Shown here one piece after another: positions 14,996 through 24,942 of a DNA stretch of 44,141 nt (its first letter is position 1; each line of letters opens with the position of its first letter). Under the pieces are notes generated by a model that had not been told where the DNA came from, made no database searches, and worked only from the letters and a program-made list of their open reading frames with translations. The DNA is from Bacteroidales bacterium (GTDB lineage Bacteria > Bacteroidota > Bacteroidia > Bacteroidales > Rikenellaceae): positions 1-44,141 of the forward strand of contig CASPAC010000014.1 of NCBI GenBank assembly GCA_949419965.1. Direction: 5' to 3'. A program made the position numbers and the translations under genes.

Positions 14996-15547
14996 TTAAT
15001 TATTGTTTCCGATTTTGGCTATAAGCTCGGCAAAGTAAATACTTTTTTCGGGATTTCGCAAACTTAATTTGCGATAAATCGAGGCGGCACGGTCGTGCAA
15101 ACCCTGTGCAAGATAGATCTCGGCCAGGCGCTCCGAAACCACTTCGTCGTCCTCGCCGAAACTGGGTTCGGTCAGCACCTCGGTCTCGGGTTCGCCCTCT
15201 TCGGCCACGATGCGCAGATCGGTCTGCTGCAAAAAACGGTCGATCAGTTCGTCCGCCGACGGCGAGCCCGCCGCGGGACGCACTTGCGGCAGCGGTTCCG
15301 AAACCGGTTCGGCAGCGTCGGGATCCGCCGTCAGAGCCGCAATGTCGGCCGGCAGCTGCCGCAGCGTGCTTTGGGCGCGCCACGGAGCCGTCACGGCCGC
15401 CCGGGCATCGGGGCGTCCGGTCCGCACCTCGCGCAGGATGCGCAGCGGACCGAACCAGCCGTAGCGCGCAAGCAGCTCGTCCAGCTCCTCGTTCGAGCAT
15501 TCCCAGGCCCATGCGGGCAGTCCGACAGACGATTTCAGCGTTCCCAT
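14996..15547 (-). CDS. TPR-like protein of the lptE-secG locus
   Basis: A 183-residue, apparently soluble protein. The N-terminus (MGTLKSSVGLPAWAWECSNEELDELLARYGWF) is a short helical segment found in proteins at this locus. A low-complexity middle of alanine, proline and acidic residues follows. The C-terminus EIYLAQGLHDRAASIYRKLSLRNPEKSIYFAEL has the spacing of one tetratricopeptide repeat. No signal peptide is seen. Function is unknown. It starts 10 bases after lptE and precedes secG; the position suggests a role in envelope protein or LPS export. The frame is open further upstream (to 15715) but that part overlaps lptE and is not protein-like. Confidence 0.7.
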   Translation of the reverse strand: MGTLKSSVGLPAWAWECSNEELDELLARYGWFGPLRILREVRTGRPDARAAVTAPWRAQSTLRQLPADIAALTADPDAAEPVSEPLPQVRPAAGSPSADELIDRFLQQTDLRIVAEEGEPETEVLTEPSFGEDDEVVSERLAEIYLAQGLHDRAASIYRKLSLRNPEKSIYFAELIAKIGNNN

Positions 15548-15557
15548 ATTCGACAGA

Positions 15558-16070
15558 TTACCAGTTGGAGGCCGAAGCCATGAAGATGTCGGTCGCGAGT
15601 TTGTCGACGATCTGCGGGATGAGTTCGCCCTCGACTTCGGTGAGCAGCAGCGACGAATCGTAGTCCTCGTAGGCCGAGAAAGTCTTGTTCCACGACTGCG
15701 ATTCGTCCAACGCATTGGTGAAGCGCACCTTCACGGTGATGGTCAGCCGGTTCTGGAGTGCATAGTCGTCGCTCGACACCGAAGCCGTGGTCGACGTGTA
15801 GTTGACGATCTCGCCTTCGAACGCGAAATCGCCCCCGTCGTCGACCTGCATCAGACGCGTACGCCGCGTGAAGATGTCGACCAGCGCATCGGTCATCGTC
15901 GAACTCAGGATCGGCGAGACCATCGTGGCGTTGTTGGGGAAGTAAGCCACCGAAAAAGTCCGGGCGTCGGGCGGGATCGAGGCGCCCGACAACGAATATT
16001 TGACCGACACGCCGCAGCCGGCCAGTCCGGCGAACAACAGCGCTGCGAGTATGTTTCGAAAGCGGTTCAA
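15558..16070 (-). CDS. lptE: LptE-family LPS-assembly lipoprotein
   Basis: A 170-residue lipoprotein: signal MNRFRNILAALLFAGLAGC with lipid-modified Cys19, then VSVKYSLSGASIPPDARTFSVAYFPNNA, the usual start of the Bacteroidetes LptE family. A beta-rich middle (FAFEGEIVNYTST, NRLTITVKVRFTN) and a C-terminal helix (LIPQIVDKLATDIFMASASNW, in parts LIPQIVDKLATDIF) follow. LptE plugs the LptD barrel that inserts LPS into the outer leaflet. Clustered with the sigma-54 activator upstream and the TPR-like gene and secG downstream. Confidence 0.9.
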   Translation of the reverse strand: MNRFRNILAALLFAGLAGCGVSVKYSLSGASIPPDARTFSVAYFPNNATMVSPILSSTMTDALVDIFTRRTRLMQVDDGGDFAFEGEIVNYTSTTASVSSDDYALQNRLTITVKVRFTNALDESQSWNKTFSAYEDYDSSLLLTEVEGELIPQIVDKLATDIFMASASNW

Positions 16071-16094
16071 TGGTGCGGAATATTTGTGGATTTG

Positions 16095-17321
<1,227 letters not shown>

Positions 17322-17334
17322 GGAGATGATCGGG

Positions 17335-18210
17335 TTAGTACCGGGGCATGTCGTCGGGCAGCATGTCGGCCGGCTGCTCCAGGTAGACTTCTTCGCCCTC
17401 GCGGTTGAACGAATCGCACCACTGGCCGAAGAGAATGGCGCCCAGAGCGATCACGGCGGCGATCAGCGCGATCCAGATGAAGTGGTCGGAGCGCCGCTTG
17501 ACGTTGACGGTCTGTTCGATGGCCGGACGACGCGGCAGACGGCCGTAGTAGGAATCGGAAAAGAGTTCGTCGCGCTTGAGCTTCTTGGAGGCAAGCTGAA
17601 AACGCGAGGGCGTCGACTGCCGCGGCATCTCGGACTCCGGCTGAACCGGACGCGCCGGCTGGGACGCGCCGGATGCCTGAGCCGCCCGGGGCTCCGCCGC
17701 CGCATCGGATTCGACGCCGTAAAGATCGCGCACCGCCGTTCCTGTCTTCCGGGGCTGAGCTTCCGGCTCCGGCACGGACGCACGGCCGGCAGCCGACGGA
17801 CGCGGTCCGCCGACAGGCTCCGAAGCTGTCGGGGGCTCCTCCGGCCGAACCGGCACTCCGGCAGCCGGAGTGCGGGAGGCAGGAGCCTCCTTGCCGGTCT
17901 GCGGCGCATAGACGAACGAAATGGTGGCATTGGGGCCTGCTTTCAGCACGCCGAGCCCCTCGAGCGGGAACTCCCGACCCTGCTGGACGGCGCGGCGCAC
18001 CTCGGCGACGAAACGCTCGATCTCGGCGGCCGCCGCGGCCTCGCCGATGCCGGCGGCCGTCAGCAGCGACTGCAACACGCCGTCGTCGCGCTTGAGCAGT
18101 TCCGAGAAAAGCACGCTGCTGCCGGGTTCCTTGACAATGAAGGCTCCCATCTGCGGGATGACCAGCCGCCGGTGCGACTCCAGATACTGCGCTATGATAC
18201 GAATCAACAT
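17335..18210 (-). CDS. HU-like domain protein with membrane anchor
   Basis: A 291-residue protein. Residues 1-102 resemble the divergent CCDC81-like prokaryotic HU domains: a short helix-strand unit (MLIRIIAQYLESHRRLVIPQMGAFIV) and then SELLKRDDGVLQSLLTAAGI...FPLEGLGVLKAGPNATISFVY. A long Pro/Ala/Glu-rich linker (105-235) follows. A single membrane helix (244-263, FIWIALIAAVIALGAILFGQ) and a short acidic outer tail (264-291) close it. Related Bacteroidetes proteins end in a peptidoglycan-binding SPOR domain, missing here. Topology suggests a cytoplasmic HU-like head. DNA binding is not shown. It heads the envelope operon behind a good promoter. Confidence 0.72.
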   Translation of the reverse strand: MLIRIIAQYLESHRRLVIPQMGAFIVKEPGSSVLFSELLKRDDGVLQSLLTAAGIGEAAAAAEIERFVAEVRRAVQQGREFPLEGLGVLKAGPNATISFVYAPQTGKEAPASRTPAAGVPVRPEEPPTASEPVGGPRPSAAGRASVPEPEAQPRKTGTAVRDLYGVESDAAAEPRAAQASGASQPARPVQPESEMPRQSTPSRFQLASKKLKRDELFSDSYYGRLPRRPAIEQTVNVKRRSDHFIWIALIAAVIALGAILFGQWCDSFNREGEEVYLEQPADMLPDDMPRY

Positions 18211-18230
18211 TTGCCTATGGTTTCAGGCTT

Positions 18231-18262
18231 CAAAATTACCCTTTTTCGAAGAAAAAACCAAA
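18231..18262 (-). promoter_or_regulatory. Promoter of the HU-like/sigma-54/lptE/secG operon
   Basis: Minus strand: TTTG (18262-18259), 20 bases, TAATTTTG (18238-18231). Both boxes match consensus exactly. The -7 box is 20 bases from the ATG at 18210. Confidence 0.82.
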
Positions 18263-18651
18263 ACACGGCACACTTTATTCCAAAATTCCGGCTCCGAAAA
18301 GCGGAAGAAGCGCGGCGAATCCGGGCCGGCGGGGCCGGACAAACGCATTGCGGAACGCCCCGGCCCCGGCCAAACAACCGGACACGCACCGGTCCGGCGC
18401 TGCCGGCGGCATCCGCCGCGAACTCCTGCCGACCGCAAGAACAGCGCATCGGACGGTGCTCCAGACAAAAATCGAACGAGCCATCCGACAGGCAGAGAGA
18501 CGAAAAGAAGCGCAAGGCGCCCCGCCGGAAAGACCGCCGGCCCGACAACCGGACGCGACAAAACCCGCCGCAGACGGCGGCGAAATGCAACAAAACATAC
18601 AGCCGGCATAAAATAATCGGCCGAAATGTTGGCCGTCCCGAAAATATTCGC

Positions 18652-18697
18652 CTACTTTGCATCCCCGAACAACGGAAAATCCGATCGAGCTACTTTG
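18652..18697 (+). promoter_or_regulatory. Possible decarboxylase promoter
   Basis: CTACTTTG occurs at 18652-18659, 20 bases after TTG (18629-18631), and again near 18690. The -7 consensus TAnnTTTG is matched only with one base missing, so this is weak. Confidence 0.35.
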
Positions 18698-18752
18698 TCC
18701 CGAAATTTGCAATGTAGCGAAGACGGATTCACCCGAAGACCGATAACCGACC

Positions 18753-20147
18753 ATGAAAGACAAGTACATCGATCTGATCGAACAGTCGTTCGACTTCCCG
18801 CAGGACGAGTTCTCCGTCGAAGACAACGAGCTCAATTTCCACGACATTCCACTCATGGAACTCATCAAGCAGTACGGCACGCCGCTCAAGATCACCTACC
18901 TGCCGAAGATCTCCCAACAGATCAACCGGGCCAAGCGCATGTTCAATGTGGCGATGGCGAAGGTCGACTACAAAGGCTCCTACAACTACTGCTACTGCAC
19001 CAAGTCGAGCCACTTCTCGTTCGTGCTGGAGGAGGCCATGAAGAACGACATCCACCTCGAGACCTCGTCGGCCTACGACATCCACATCATCAATGCGCTC
19101 TACGACAGCGGCATTCTGGACAAGGACCGCTACATCGTATGCAACGGATTCAAGCGCCCGCAGTATGTCGAGAACATCGCCCAGCTGATCAACGACGGTT
19201 TCGAGAACACCATCCCGGTGATCGACAACAAGGAGGAGATCGACCTTTTCGACGGCGCCATCACCAAGAAATGCAAGGTCGGCATCCGCATCGCCTGCGA
19301 GGAGGAGCCCAAGTTCGACTTCTACACCTCGCGCCTGGGCATCCGCTACAACGACATCGTCGACTTCTACAAGGCCAAGATCAAGAACAGCAAGAAGTTC
19401 CAGCTCAAGATGCTGCACTTCTTCATCAACACCGGCATCAAGGACACGGCCTACTACTGGAACGAGCTGTCGAAGTGCATGAACGTCTACTGCGAGCTGA
19501 AGGCCATCTGCCCCGAGCTCGACAGCCTCAACATCGGCGGCGGCTTCCCGGTCAAGAACTCGCTCGACTTCACCTACGACTACGAATACCTCACCGAGGA
19601 GATCATCGCCCAGATCAAGAACATCTGCCAGCGCAACGACATCGAAGAACCCAACATCTTCACCGAATTCGGATCGTTCACCGTGGGCGAAAGCGGCGCG
19701 GCGCTCTACTCGATCGTCAACCAGAAGCAGCAGAACGACCGCGAGAACTGGTACATGATCGACTCATCGTTCATGACCACCCTGCCCGACACGTGGGGCA
19801 TCAACCAGCGTTACATCATGCTGGCGGTGAACAACTGGGACAAGGAGTACCAGCGCGTTTTCCTCGGCGGGCTGACCTGCGACAGCGAGGATTTCTACAA
19901 CTCGGAGTGCCACACCAACGCCATCTTCCTGCCCAAGCTCGAAAAGGGCAACACGCAATATATCGGCTTCTTCCACACGGGTGCCTACCAGGAATCGCTG
20001 GGCGGCTTCGGCGGCATCCAGCACTGCCTGATCCCTGCACCCAAGCATGTCATCATCGACCGCGACAAGTCGGACAACGAATACTATACGCGGCTTTTCG
20101 CCAAGGAGCAGTCCTACCGTTCGATGCTGCGCATCCTGGGTTATTGA
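18753..20147 (+). CDS. Fold-III PLP decarboxylase, probable arginine decarboxylase
   Basis: A 464-residue cytoplasmic enzyme of the alanine-racemase-like PLP fold. YNYCYCTKSSHFSFVLEEA carries the PLP lysine, Lys84. LNIGGGFPVKN is the phosphate-binding glycine loop, and FTEFGSFTVGESGAALYSI is the equivalent of the EPGR region. The C-terminal beta domain includes MIDSSFMTTLPDTWGINQRY and FHTGAYQESLGG. Bacteroidetes have a roughly 460-residue family with this layout, usually annotated as arginine decarboxylase (arginine to agmatine, polyamine synthesis). Diaminopimelate or carboxynorspermidine decarboxylase are the alternatives; substrate cannot be fixed by eye. Apparently monocistronic. Confidence 0.8.
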   Translation: MKDKYIDLIEQSFDFPQDEFSVEDNELNFHDIPLMELIKQYGTPLKITYLPKISQQINRAKRMFNVAMAKVDYKGSYNYCYCTKSSHFSFVLEEAMKNDIHLETSSAYDIHIINALYDSGILDKDRYIVCNGFKRPQYVENIAQLINDGFENTIPVIDNKEEIDLFDGAITKKCKVGIRIACEEEPKFDFYTSRLGIRYNDIVDFYKAKIKNSKKFQLKMLHFFINTGIKDTAYYWNELSKCMNVYCELKAICPELDSLNIGGGFPVKNSLDFTYDYEYLTEEIIAQIKNICQRNDIEEPNIFTEFGSFTVGESGAALYSIVNQKQQNDRENWYMIDSSFMTTLPDTWGINQRYIMLAVNNWDKEYQRVFLGGLTCDSEDFYNSECHTNAIFLPKLEKGNTQYIGFFHTGAYQESLGGFGGIQHCLIPAPKHVIIDRDKSDNEYYTRLFAKEQSYRSMLRILGY

Positions 20148-20172
20148 CGCAAGGGGCCGATTCCCTCCCCCG

Positions 20173-20210
20173 CCGCGTTCCGGACACGTTCGGAGCGCGG
20201 CTTCGTTTTA
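20173..20210 (+). terminator. Decarboxylase terminator
   Basis: CCGCGTTCCG (20173-20182) pairs with CGGAGCGCGG (20191-20200, one wobble) around an 8-base loop; CTTCGTTTTA follows. Confidence 0.6.
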
Positions 20211-20616
20211 GCGGAAGCCCGCAGGAGGGGGGGGGAGTGTTGGTTGAGAGCCGAGCCGAACGCAATTCAGCCCCGCTTACAAACCGCTGCAAATGAGGCG
20301 AACCGCCCGCTGCCGAACAAACCGCGAGCACTTTTCAAACTCGCCCCGGACGGTTCGAACCCCGCGGAAGCGCCGAGAACAACACAACAAAAAGCGCCGC
20401 GAACCATGCACGATTTCATAGACAGGGGGCACGCGCCGGTTCGGCACCGGTCCCGAAGCACCGGATCGCCTTATCGCACGCCGGACACAGCCCGCTTTGC
20501 AACAATGATTCGGGGCGGAGCCTGCGGACACGCATTTGCGGGCCTGCGCGGGGCGAGGCTCCGGCCCGCCCGGCTTTCAGCCGGATCGGAACAATAACGG
20601 TGAAGCAATCAATCAC

Positions 20617-20647
20617 GTCATCCTGAGGAGCGCAGCGACGAAGAATC
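20617..20647. repeat. Dispersed repeat arm, copy 2
   Basis: GTCATCCTGAGGAGCGCAGCGACGAAGAATC (in parts: GTCATCCTGAGGAG, CGACGAAGAATC) closely matches 12649-12681. A partial opposite arm, GATTCTT, is at 20668-20674. Confidence 0.72.
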
Positions 20648-20981
20648 CGTTCGAGCGAATGATTGCTGATTCTTAACTGCGCTGCGCTTGTTTTCCTCCT
20701 TCTCGCGAGGCAGAGTCTGTTCATGACACCTTTGCCCTCGCTTCGTGCGTCGGTTCGCTGACGCTCAGAACGGCGGGGGTTATTCCTTTGTCTTGTGATT
20801 CCGCGAATCATTTTCGGGGCGCAGGTTTACCTTTTCTTTTTCCTGGCGCCAAGTTTCTTTTTCAGGGCGGCCCGCACAGCCGCTCCGAAGAAATTTTCTC
20901 AAAGCAGCAGCAACATTTTTTCGCGAGAATACTTTTTACGCTCACTTCAAACCCGGCTCCCGCTCAATCGCAAAATTCACC

Positions 20982-21012
20982 TTTCACTTTTCACCTCATT
21001 TTACTATCTTTA
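20982..21012 (+). promoter_or_regulatory. Probable promoter of the two-component operon
   Basis: TTTC (20982-20985), 19 bases, TATCTTTA (21005-21012). Each box has one deviation from TTTG/TAnnTTTG. The upstream box lies inside the recurring word CTTTCACTTTTCACC (20981-20995). The kinase ATG is 4 bases after the -7 box, so the transcript would have almost no leader or start slightly elsewhere. Confidence 0.45.
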
Positions 21013-21016
21013 CCGC

Positions 21017-22066
21017 ATGAAGATACAGAAGAAACAGACCATCGGCGAAAACCTGCTCTATGTGATGGTATGGTCGGCGATCATCCTGGTGCCGGTCCTC
21101 AACTCGCAGATGATGGCCGAACTGCACGTCGACTTCAGGAACGTGCTTTTCGCCTGGCGGCAGATCGCCCCCTACTTCATTATTTTCATCATACACAACT
21201 GCGTGCTGGCGCCCCGCTACATGCTGCGCCACAAATACTGGAAGTATCTGGCCGGCAACCTGCTGCTCATCCTCGCGGTCTTCACGCCGGCCTATCTTTT
21301 CGCCGAACGCCCCCTGCCGACGGGCTCCGACATCCAGATCAGCCAACTCTCCTTCACCCACCTCGAGATGTACTGGAGCGTGATGCTGGCGCTCTTCATG
21401 AACGGCGCCAATTCGGCCATCAAGCTCATGTACCAGTCGATCCGCGACGAGCAGCAGATGGAGGCGCTCAAACAACAGAACCTACAGGCCGAAATGGACT
21501 ATCTGAAATATCAGATCAACCCCCATTTCTTCATGAACACGCTCAACAACATCCATGCGCTGATCGACATCGCCCCCGAAAACGCCCAGAACGCCATCAT
21601 CGAACTATCGAAGATGATGCGCTACGTGCTCTACGATTCGGGCCGCGAGCGCATCTCGCTCGAACACGACATGCAGTTCCTGATGAACTACATCGAGCTG
21701 ATGCGCATCCGCTACACCGACGCCGTGGACATCCGCGTCGACTATCCGCGCGAAAGTTCGTCGCGGGTCTCGATTCCGCCGCTGCTGCTGATCGTCTTCG
21801 TCGAAAACGCCTTCAAGCACGGAGTGAGCTACAACCGGCGCTCGTTCATCCACCTCAAGGTCGAATATGCCGACGACAAGGTCACCAGCACCATCGTCAA
21901 CAGCCGCCACGCACCGCACGACAAGAACCGCAAGAAAGGCATCGGGCTGGAGAATGTCCACAAGCGGCTCGAGCTCATCTACGGCCCCCGGGGCTACACG
22001 CTCGACATCCGCGAACAGCCCGACACCTACACCGTCCGACTCGAAATCCCCGCCCTCCATGCTTAA
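21017..22066 (+). CDS. LytS/YehU-type sensor histidine kinase
   Basis: A 349-residue inner-membrane kinase. Four hydrophobic segments cover about residues 13-30, 50-66, 79-96 and 119-136, with no large periplasmic sensor. The His_kinase domain has YQINPHFFMNTLNNIHALI with phospho-acceptor His170, the N-box VFVENAFKHGVSY, and the G-box KGIGLENVHKRLELIYG. Family members pair with LytTR regulators. ATG at 21017 is chosen since earlier in-frame starts lie in repeat DNA upstream of the promoter. Its stop overlaps the start of the regulator gene by 8 bases. Confidence 0.94.
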   Translation: MKIQKKQTIGENLLYVMVWSAIILVPVLNSQMMAELHVDFRNVLFAWRQIAPYFIIFIIHNCVLAPRYMLRHKYWKYLAGNLLLILAVFTPAYLFAERPLPTGSDIQISQLSFTHLEMYWSVMLALFMNGANSAIKLMYQSIRDEQQMEALKQQNLQAEMDYLKYQINPHFFMNTLNNIHALIDIAPENAQNAIIELSKMMRYVLYDSGRERISLEHDMQFLMNYIELMRIRYTDAVDIRVDYPRESSSRVSIPPLLLIVFVENAFKHGVSYNRRSFIHLKVEYADDKVTSTIVNSRHAPHDKNRKKGIGLENVHKRLELIYGPRGYTLDIREQPDTYTVRLEIPALHA

Positions 22067-22802
22067 ATGTATCGCTATCGACGACGAGCCGCTGGCTCTG
22101 CGTCAGATCGCGGCCTATACGGCCAAAATCCCCTACCTGCAACTCGTCGCCACGTGCAACAACGCCCTCGAAGCGCAGCAGCAGCTGGCCGCACAACCGG
22201 TCGATCTGATCTTCGTGGACATCAACATGCCCGACCTCAACGGCGTGGAGTTCGTCCGCACGCTCACCGAGCGCCCGATGGTGATCTTCACCACGGCCTA
22301 CTCCGAATATGCCATCGAGGGATTCCGGCTCGACGCCGTCGACTACCTGTTGAAACCTTTCGGGTTCTCCGACTTCAGCCGTTCGGTCGCCAAGGCCAAT
22401 TCGCTCTACGAACTGCGGCGCAACCAGCGCGACAGCGCCCCCGAACCTGCGCCCGAGGCGGAGCCCAAAGACAAGGAATACATCTCGGTGAAAGCCGATT
22501 ACAAGGTTTCGCTGATCAAGATCGCCGACATCGTCTACCTGGAGAGCGAGGGCGAGTACGTGCGCATGCACCTGGCCGACGGTTCGACCATCACCACGCT
22601 GTTCCGGCTCAAGAACATGGAGACGGCGCTCCCGTCCGAACTCTTCATGCGCGTGCACCGCTCCTACATCGTCAACCTGCGCTGCATCCGCTCCTACGTC
22701 AAGGGGCGCATCTTTCTCAGCGACACGGAGTACGTACCCATCGGCGAGAACTACAAGGAGGCGTTCCAGCGCTACATCGACACCAATTTCAAGAATCTCT
22801 GA
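22059..22802 (+). CDS. LytTR-family response regulator
   Basis: A 247-residue regulator. The receiver domain (1-115) has the acidic pair D8/D9, phosphorylation site Asp54 (FVDINMPDLNG), Thr79 and Lys99. After a Pro/Glu-rich linker the LytTR DNA-binding domain (about 145-245) has IVYLESEGEYVRMHLADG, LKNMETALPSELFMRVHRSYIVNL and a C-terminal VPIGENYKEAF. Such regulators bind imperfect direct repeats. It overlaps the kinase gene by 8 bases, so both are translated from one message. Targets are not visible; no transporter or export gene is adjacent. Confidence 0.95.
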   Translation: MLKCIAIDDEPLALRQIAAYTAKIPYLQLVATCNNALEAQQQLAAQPVDLIFVDINMPDLNGVEFVRTLTERPMVIFTTAYSEYAIEGFRLDAVDYLLKPFGFSDFSRSVAKANSLYELRRNQRDSAPEPAPEAEPKDKEYISVKADYKVSLIKIADIVYLESEGEYVRMHLADGSTITTLFRLKNMETALPSELFMRVHRSYIVNLRCIRSYVKGRIFLSDTEYVPIGENYKEAFQRYIDTNFKNL

Positions 22803-22944
22803 CAGCCGCCGCACCTCCCGCCGCATCATTGCCCGGAAGCCGCAGCGAAAAGAGACAGCGGCAGCAAGGTTCAGCAAAGCCGCCGCAGACCGCTGCAACA
22901 GAGAAGCATAATATAATATAAAAGGTGAAGCAAAAGAACGCGGC

Positions 22945-23418
22945 CTATTCCGCCGCCAGGTTCGGAAAGCCCGAGCACGGTGCGTAGTGCCCATCGCAAC
23001 ACTCCCAGCAGTAGTGCCGCAGCCCGTTGGTCAGCACGATCCACCGCGCGCCGAGCACCGAATTGTAGCGCACGGCCTGCGCCAGGGTCCGTTCGCCCAC
23101 CGGCACGCCGGGCGCCTTGCACTCGGCCAGCAGCAGCGGCTCGGCCCGGTCGCCCACAACCACGACATCGGCCCGCTGGGGCTGCCCGTTGAGCGCCACG
23201 GCATACTCCTGCACGATGCGCCGGGCCTGCACGCCGCACGAAGCCACAAGGTAGGCGATCAGATGCTGGCGCACCCACTCTTCGGGCGTCAGCACCAGGT
23301 AAGTGCCCCGCAGGGCATCCCATATCTCCACCGTTTCGCCGCGGCGGCGCGCCCGCAGACGCACCGGAGGGAAGTTCAGGCGCGGAAGCGCAGGTATTTC
23401 GGAAGTAGCAGAGTCCAT
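22945..23418 (-). CDS. HsdR N-terminal-like PD-(D/E)xK domain protein
   Basis: A 157-residue protein matching the family often annotated as type I restriction enzyme R protein N-terminal domain (HSDR_N_2). EEWVRQHLIAYLV is followed by YAVALNGQPQRADVVVV, then LLAECKAPGV: the Asp of RADVVVV and the E-x-K of AECKAP form the nuclease-like core. SVLGARWIVLTNGLRHYCW completes the fold. There is no helicase, methylase or specificity gene nearby, so it is not a working type I system. These solitary proteins are common in Bacteroidetes and of unknown role. The frame is open to 24987 but upstream of 23418 it is the shadow of the opposite gene. Confidence 0.85.
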   Translation of the reverse strand: MDSATSEIPALPRLNFPPVRLRARRRGETVEIWDALRGTYLVLTPEEWVRQHLIAYLVASCGVQARRIVQEYAVALNGQPQRADVVVVGDRAEPLLLAECKAPGVPVGERTLAQAVRYNSVLGARWIVLTNGLRHYCWECCDGHYAPCSGFPNLAAE

Positions 23419-23588
23419 CGGTCGGGTTTTTGCAAGTGCAAGATAGCGATTAATCGACGAATAACGAACTGTCGGCCGCAAATAATTCTTCGGTGTTGCA
23501 GGGATGGCCGGAAACTTCGAATCGCCGTTGCGACAGACAACCGCACACTTTTCCCCTTTCACTTTTCGCTTTTCACCGAATATTATAG

Positions 23589-23596
23589 TATCTTCG
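23589..23596 (+). promoter_or_regulatory. Possible -7 box of the GH2-like gene
   Basis: TATCTTCG differs from TAnnTTTG by one base. TTTC lies 21 bases upstream (23564-23567), inside a variant of the recurring CTTTCACTTTTC word (23556-23567). Confidence 0.4.
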
Positions 23597-23637
23597 TCCC
23601 TGAAACCGCCCGGCAAGCCGGGCCAGCGATGACAATC

Positions 23638-24942
23638 ATGCGCACTCTTTCTACCACACTCGCTCTTCTGTTCCTCGGCGGCGCGCTCCGCGCCCAGCAA
23701 TACACCCCTTCCAGCGGGCGCGAACTGCCTCACAGCCGCGTGACGGTCACTTCCGTCCCGTTCGACTCCGACGAACCCGACCGGCCCAACCGCTACATGG
23801 GCCGGATCGACGAATGGACGCAGGACGACAACCGCTTCACGGCCCGTTTCACCGTGCCTTTCGCGTGGATCAACCGCCAGGTCTTCCTGCACGTGGGCCA
23901 CGCCACGGCCGACTACGAAGTACGGGTCAACGGCCGCCGCATCGCCTACAACAACAACGGTTCGTCGCCGGCGGAATACAACCTGACCAAAGCCGTGCAG
24001 GAGGGGGCCAACACCCTGCAGATCATCCTCTCGGAGCCTTCGGCCACCGCCCGGATGGAGAGCTGGCGCGAGGAGCCGGCGCCCTCGTTCGGCGACGTAT
24101 GGCTCATGAGCCAGCCCACGATGTACATCCGCGACGTGCTCGTCAAGAACTGGCGTCCCAACGCCGGCGACGACTTCCTGATGGCCGAAGTAGGCATCGT
24201 CGTGAAGACCGCATCGCTCAATCCGCGCACCACACGCGTGCACTACGAACTCCTTGCGCCCGACGGCCGCTCCATGCTCGCGGGCCACGACGACATGACC
24301 CTCGACATGCGCCGCGAAGACACCCTGCGCTTCATCGCCCGCATCCCCGACACGCTGCAATGGAGCGCCGCACGCCCCTTGCGCTGGACCCTGCGGCTGA
24401 AGACGCAGCACGAGGGGCGCTACGACGAATACATCGAACTGCGGCCCGGCTTCCGCACGGTCGACACGGCCGACGACCGCCTGCTGCTGAACGGCAAGCC
24501 CGTCATGCTGCGCGGCCACGAAGCGAGCCCCCGCATTTCGGCCGACGAGATCGCAGCCCTGCGCGCCCAGGGCTACAACATGCTGCTTCTGCTGCCGGGG
24601 CCGGTTCCCGGGACTTTCTACGAAATGTGCGACTCGCTGGGCATCTACGTCATCGCCACGGCACCCATCGACACCCGCAGTAGCGGCCGGTCGCGCCGCC
24701 GCGGGGGCAACCTCTCCAACGATCCCTCGTGGCAGGGCGCCTTCTTCGAGCGCGCCGAAGACAGCTACCACACGGCCAAGCGCCACCCGTCGGTCATCGC
24801 CTTCTCGCTGGCCCGCGAATCGGAAAACGGCATCAACCTCTACGAAACCTACCTGAGGATGAAACGTTTGGACGAATCGCGCCCCTTCATCTACCCCGAG
24901 GCTGCGGGCGAATGGAACACCGACCGGGTGCTCTGGCGGTAG
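23638..24942 (+). CDS. GH2-like protein truncated before the nucleophile
   Basis: A 434-residue secreted protein: signal MRTLSTTLALLFLGGALRAQ, a beta-galactosidase-type sugar-binding domain (about 20-165: FTVPFAWINRQVFLHVGHATADYEVRVNG), an immunoglobulin-like domain (about 165-275), then the start of a TIM barrel (LLNGKPVMLRGHEASPRISADEI). HPSVIAFSLARESENG matches the acid/base region of LacZ-type enzymes; the usual NE reads RE, with Glu kept. The protein ends about 40 residues later, whereas full GH2 enzymes continue through a second glutamate (nucleophile). It may bind sugar without hydrolysing it, or have lost function. An in-frame ATG lies 9 bases upstream. Confidence 0.78.
   Translation: MRTLSTTLALLFLGGALRAQQYTPSSGRELPHSRVTVTSVPFDSDEPDRPNRYMGRIDEWTQDDNRFTARFTVPFAWINRQVFLHVGHATADYEVRVNGRRIAYNNNGSSPAEYNLTKAVQEGANTLQIILSEPSATARMESWREEPAPSFGDVWLMSQPTMYIRDVLVKNWRPNAGDDFLMAEVGIVVKTASLNPRTTRVHYELLAPDGRSMLAGHDDMTLDMRREDTLRFIARIPDTLQWSAARPLRWTLRLKTQHEGRYDEYIELRPGFRTVDTADDRLLLNGKPVMLRGHEASPRISADEIAALRAQGYNMLLLLPGPVPGTFYEMCDSLGIYVIATAPIDTRSSGRSRRRGGNLSNDPSWQGAFFERAEDSYHTAKRHPSVIAFSLARESENGINLYETYLRMKRLDESRPFIYPEAAGEWNTDRVLWR

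Larger units (their letters stand above)
18211..18752. other. Divergent gene-free region
   Basis: 542 bases between the HU-like gene (-) and the decarboxylase gene (+). It holds the operon promoter at 18231-18262 and two CTACTTTG words upstream of the decarboxylase (18652-18659 and about 18690). The GC-rich centre has open frames but their translations are arginine/proline-rich and not protein-like. Confidence 0.6.
20148..21004. other. Gene-free, repeat-rich stretch
   Basis: About 860 bases. It holds the decarboxylase terminator, nine consecutive G (20227-20235), a foldback with arms GGAGCCT and AGGCTCC (about 20517-20563), a small hairpin CCGGC-TTTCA-GCCGG (about 20568-20582), a dispersed repeat arm (20617-20647), the 15-mer ATTCCTTTGTCTTGT shared with 12779-12793, and the 15-mer CTTTCACTTTTCACC next to the kinase promoter. 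No gene was recognised. Confidence 0.65.

Noticed and set aside
22945..23418. Type I restriction-modification system
   Set aside because: Only an HsdR-N-like domain is present; no helicase part, methylase or specificity subunit nearby.
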